Source: Bradyrhizobium commune
GTDB lineage: Bacteria; Pseudomonadota; Alphaproteobacteria; Rhizobiales; Xanthobacteraceae
DNA: 64,000 nt
NCBI RefSeq assembly: GCF_015624505.1
Contig: NZ_CP061379.1
Span: 5,332,001 to 5,396,000, forward strand
Direction: 5' to 3'
How positions within the stretch are numbered: the first letter of the stretch is position 1; each line of letters begins with the position of its first letter. This document shows positions 60,992-64,000 of this stretch, piece by piece. The position numbers were made by a program, and so were the translations under genes. Below the pieces are notes generated by a model that saw only the letters and a list, made by a program, of their open reading frames with translations, had not been told where the DNA came from and did not search any database.

Positions 60992-62767
60992 ATGTCAACT
61001 TCGGTTCTTCAGCCAAAGCGCCGCTTCCAGCTGGTGATGATCAAACCGTCACACTACGGCGAGGATGGATATGTGATCAGATGGTGGCGGGCGACCATCC
61101 CCTCCAATTCGCTCGCCAGCCTCTATGGAATTGCGCAGGAGAGCATGGCCCATCGCGTGCTGGGGCCGGATGTCGAGATCGATATCGAGGCGATCGACGA
61201 GTTCAGCGCCCGCGTTGACATTCCAGGGTTGGTGGCTCGCTTTTCGCGGCACGACAATTTCGGCGTGATCATGCTCGTCGGCGTGCAGTCGAACCAGTAC
61301 CCTCGCGCTCTCGATATCGCCCGTCCGTTTCGCGAAGCCGGGATTCAGGTCGTCATCGGCGGCTTTCACGTTTCGGGCTGCCTGTCGATGCTCGACGGCA
61401 GCGCGGTCGAACTGGACGCCTGCCGGGCAATGGGGGTCTCTCTGTTCGCAGGCGAAGCGGAAGGTCGACTCGATATCGTCCTCGGGGATGCCGCCGCCGG
61501 ACGGCTGGAGCCCACTTACAATTTTCTCAAGGACTTGCCGGGCATCGAAGGGACGCCTGCGCCTTTCCTGCCCATCGAGAACGTGCGACGGACCTTGGGC
61601 CTGAGCACCAGCTTCGATGCCGGACGCGGATGCCCCTATCAGTGCTCTTTCTGTACGATCATCAACGTGCAGGGACGCAAGTCGCGCTTCCGGACACCTG
61701 ACGATGTCGAGGCGCTGGTCCGCAGCAACTGGAAGCAAGGCGTCTGCAAATACTTCATCACCGACGATAACTTTGCGCGCAACAAGCACTGGGAGGACAT
61801 CCTCGATCGCTTGATCTGGCTGCGGGAGTCCGAAGGCATCCCGCTCGGGCTTCTGATCCAGGTGGACACGCTTTGCCACAAAATTCCAAATTTTGTCGAG
61901 AAAGCAAAACGCGCGGGCGTCACGCGCGTGTTCATCGGGCTCGAGAACATCAATCCCGATAATCTCCTGGCCGCGAAGAAGCGGCAAAACAAGATCACCG
62001 AGTACCGCAAGATGCTGCTGGCCTGGAAGGACCAGGGCATTCTCACGCTTGCCGGATACATCCTGGGCTTTCCGGCCGATACGCCTGCATCGATCCGCAA
62101 TGATATTGAGATCATCAAGCGCGAGCTGCCGATCGACATCCTCGAGTTCTTCTGTCTGACGCCGTTGCCGGGGTCGGAAGACCACAAGAATCTCTGGACC
62201 GCCCAGGTTCCGATGGATCCAGATCTCAACAATTACGACCTCGAGCATGTCTGCGCCGCGCATTCCCGCATGTCGGAAGACGAGTGGAAAGCGATCTATT
62301 CGGAGGCCTGGGCAATATATTACACGCCAGAGCACATGAGGACGCTGCTGCTCCGGGGCGCGGCGACCGGCGTCAGTCTAGGTAGCCTGGTGAAGCTGCT
62401 AGCGACGTTCTCGCTGAGCCAGAAGCTCGAGAATGTCCATCCGCTGCAATGGGGGGTCATTCGCCTGCGCCATCCCTCCGAGCGACGTCCGGGTCTTCCA
62501 GCCGAGAGCGCCTTCTGGTTCTGGCCAAGGCTGACGATCGAGATCGCATACAAGATGGCAATTGCGACTGCTGCGCTGTCACGTCTTGCGTTCCAGAGCA
62601 TCAAAATCTCCCGTGACCCCAATCGGCTCAAATACATGGATCAGGCCTTGTCGCGCGCCAGCGACGATGACGAAGACTCACTCCAGCTGCTGACGCAAAC
62701 TGCAAGCGCAAAGCAATCCGCAGCCCATCAGAAGAAGGTCTTCAATCTCACGCATGGCGTGGGGTAA
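60992..62767 (+). CDS. B12-binding domain radical SAM protein, function unknown
   Basis: A 591-residue enzyme. The N-terminal half is a cobalamin-binding-like Rossmann domain (LVGVQSNQYPRALDIARPFR, VVIGGFHVSGC). The radical SAM core has CPYQCSFC with C214, C218 and C221 binding the [4Fe-4S] cluster, and continues through FITDDNFARNKHWEDILDRL and VTRVFIGLENINPDNL. A C-terminal region of about 200 residues is helical and unassigned. The ATG at 60992 follows GGGAAG. No neighbour gives a pathway. B12-dependent members often methylate unactivated carbons or phosphinates. Confidence 0.88.
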   Translation: MSTSVLQPKRRFQLVMIKPSHYGEDGYVIRWWRATIPSNSLASLYGIAQESMAHRVLGPDVEIDIEAIDEFSARVDIPGLVARFSRHDNFGVIMLVGVQSNQYPRALDIARPFREAGIQVVIGGFHVSGCLSMLDGSAVELDACRAMGVSLFAGEAEGRLDIVLGDAAAGRLEPTYNFLKDLPGIEGTPAPFLPIENVRRTLGLSTSFDAGRGCPYQCSFCTIINVQGRKSRFRTPDDVEALVRSNWKQGVCKYFITDDNFARNKHWEDILDRLIWLRESEGIPLGLLIQVDTLCHKIPNFVEKAKRAGVTRVFIGLENINPDNLLAAKKRQNKITEYRKMLLAWKDQGILTLAGYILGFPADTPASIRNDIEIIKRELPIDILEFFCLTPLPGSEDHKNLWTAQVPMDPDLNNYDLEHVCAAHSRMSEDEWKAIYSEAWAIYYTPEHMRTLLLRGAATGVSLGSLVKLLATFSLSQKLENVHPLQWGVIRLRHPSERRPGLPAESAFWFWPRLTIEIAYKMAIATAALSRLAFQSIKISRDPNRLKYMDQALSRASDDDEDSLQLLTQTASAKQSAAHQKKVFNLTHGVG

Positions 62768-62818
62768 TTTCACGCGCCAGGGGATGCCTGATGCGGGACG
62801 TGATTGCCTGACACAGGA

Positions 62819-63898
62819 CTACAACGCCCCCAGCACCGCCTTCGCAATATCCGCCGTACCGTTGCTGCCGCCAAGCTCCATCGGCTTGAGGCCGCCGGCA
62901 TAGACCCGGTCCACCGCGCGCTCGATTCTTTCGCCGGCCTCCGCCGCGCTCTCGACGCCGTGCTTGTCGGCGAGCCAGTCCAGCATCATCGCCGCCGACA
63001 GGATCATGCCGGTGGGATTGGCCTTGCCCTGCCCCATGATATCGGGGGCGGTGCCGTGGCAGGGCTGGAACACGGCGTATTTGTCGCCGATGTCGGCCGA
63101 CGGCGCCATGCCGAGGCCGCCGATCAGGCTCGCGGTGATGTCGGAGACGATATCGCCGAACATGTTCTCCATCACCATCACGTCGAAATCCCAGGGGCGC
63201 TTGACCAGCATCGCCGAGCAGGCGTCGACATAGAGCCGGTCGGTCTTCACCTCGGGATGCTTCTTCGCGATCTCGTCGAAGATGCCGCGGAAGAAGGCAA
63301 AGGCCTTGAACACGTTGGCCTTGTCGACACAGGCGAGGCTGCCCGGCTTGCCGCGCGCCTTGCGCCGCTCGGCGAGGCGAAACGAGAACTCGAACAGGCG
63401 CTCGGAGGTTTTTCGCGTGATCACCATGGTCTCGCGCGCATCCTCATGGGTGACGACGCCCTTGCCCATCGAGGCGAACAGGCCTTCGGTGGACTCGCGG
63501 ATCACGACGAGATCGATGCCGCGCTGGTCGGCGCCGACGATCGGGCTCGGCACGCCCGGGATCAGCCGCGCCGGGCGCACGCCGGCATAGAGATCGAAGA
63601 TGAAGCGCAACTCGATCTGCGGCGCGATCTCGGTGTTGTCGGGGTAGCGCACCGATGGCAGGCCGCAGGCCCCGAGCAGGATCGCGTCCGCCTCCTCGCA
63701 GAGCTTGATCGTCGAATCCGGCATCGATTTGCCGGTGGCGAGATAATTGTTGGCGCCAGCGGGCGCCTCGGTGAAGCGGAAGCGCAGATCCGACTTCGCC
63801 TCGATCTTGCGCAGGACCTCGACGGCCGGCGCCATGACCTCGGGACCGATGCCGTCGCCGGCGAGCACGGCGATGTGGAAAGCGTTGTTTGCGGACAT
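62819..63898 (-). CDS. Isocitrate/isopropylmalate/tartrate dehydrogenase family protein
   Basis: A 359-residue beta-decarboxylating dehydrogenase. The N-terminus HIAVLAGDGIGPEVMAPAVE and C-terminal VMENMFGDIVSDITASLIGG and CHGTAPDIMGQGKANPTGMI with the Asp metal ligands are diagnostic. Substrate-loop residues around RFIFDLYAGVRPARLIPGV and VIRESTEGLFASMG do not clearly match LeuB; tartrate or D-malate dehydrogenase is equally possible. leuC/leuD are not adjacent, which argues against a simple LeuB role. Confidence 0.9.
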   Translation of the reverse strand: MSANNAFHIAVLAGDGIGPEVMAPAVEVLRKIEAKSDLRFRFTEAPAGANNYLATGKSMPDSTIKLCEEADAILLGACGLPSVRYPDNTEIAPQIELRFIFDLYAGVRPARLIPGVPSPIVGADQRGIDLVVIRESTEGLFASMGKGVVTHEDARETMVITRKTSERLFEFSFRLAERRKARGKPGSLACVDKANVFKAFAFFRGIFDEIAKKHPEVKTDRLYVDACSAMLVKRPWDFDVMVMENMFGDIVSDITASLIGGLGMAPSADIGDKYAVFQPCHGTAPDIMGQGKANPTGMILSAAMMLDWLADKHGVESAAEAGERIERAVDRVYAGGLKPMELGGSNGTADIAKAVLGAL

Positions 63899-63930
63899 GA
63901 GGGAGCCTCAGGGAAGGAGCAAGCCAAGTC

Positions 63931-64000
63931 GTCATTGCGAGCGGAGCGAAGCAATCCAGAACTGGATCTATGGAGCCATTCTGGATTGCTTCGTCGCAAG
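63931..64000. repeat. Palindromic interspersed repeat family A, copy 3 (cut by window edge)
   Basis: Begins GTCATTGCGAGCGGAGCGAA, with GAAGCAATCCAG and CTGGATTGCTTC arms; the right end lies outside the window. Confidence 0.85.

Noticed and set aside
62819..63898. Assignment as leuB of leucine synthesis
   Set aside because: No leuCD neighbours and the substrate-loop residues do not clearly match; the tartrate or D-malate enzymes fit equally well.

Overview
The window reads as chromosomal DNA of a Bradyrhizobium-like alphaproteobacterium. It is GC-rich and densely coded, and carries several families of short palindromic repeats between genes. It holds the assimilatory nitrate operon narK-bjgb-flp-nasC in the gene order described for Bradyrhizobium japonicum, and a Rhizobiales-type collection of ABC, TRAP and sugar-acid enzymes. 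No rRNA, tRNA, CRISPR array, phage or plasmid backbone is visible. One IS701-like insertion sequence is present.

Layout. 1-3744: a truncated TetR gene with an operator at its start, a split TPP-dependent decarboxylase, a cytochrome P450 and a frameshifted potassium channel. 3883-12623: a leftward catabolic cluster with a TetR regulator, an ABC importer with an NMT1-type binding protein, an unusual enolase-superfamily protein, a Gfo/Idh/MocA oxidoreductase, a DUF993 aldolase-like protein and a TIM-barrel isomerase. 12753-17920: a VOC protein, two PfkB-family kinases, a ferredoxin-reductase-type flavoprotein and an enoyl-CoA hydratase. 17933-26928: a sugar-acid locus with ilvD/edd-type dehydratase and dctPQM TRAP transporter, divergent from a GntR regulator, then a universal stress protein, uronate-dehydrogenase-like protein and SMP-30 lactonase.

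26949-28577: an IS701-like element inserted in a palindromic repeat. 28644-38000: an aldehyde dehydrogenase, a homodimeric E1-type 2-oxoacid dehydrogenase divergent from an Lrp regulator, polyphosphate kinase 2, a membrane-anchored TAXI protein, a DMT exporter and an aldo/keto reductase. 38124-47343: nitrate assimilation (nasC, flp, bjgb, narK), then a formate/nitrite transporter gene behind a textbook sigma-54 promoter and a leader of about 240 nt, followed by a PP2C phosphatase-Ser/Thr kinase fusion. 47359-64000: an intradiol dioxygenase, a serine hydrolase, a group of very small secreted or membrane proteins, an HWE histidine kinase, a mandelate-racemase-type enzyme, a Tat-exported amidohydrolase, CcdA, LysR and XRE regulators, an L,D-transpeptidase, a second enoyl-CoA hydratase, a B12-binding radical SAM protein and an isopropylmalate/tartrate-type dehydrogenase.

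How genes work together. Nitrate enters by NarK and is reduced by NasC with electrons probably relayed through Flp, while Bjgb handles nitric oxide formed on the way. The nearby FNT channel probably moves nitrite or formate and may be tuned by the kinase/phosphatase next to it. The GntR-IlvD-TRAP block and the Udh/SMP-30 pair fit import and oxidative breakdown of hexuronates or related sugar acids. The DUF993 cluster is a complete import-plus-enzymes set whose substrate cannot be read from sequence and is the best candidate for an undescribed pathway.
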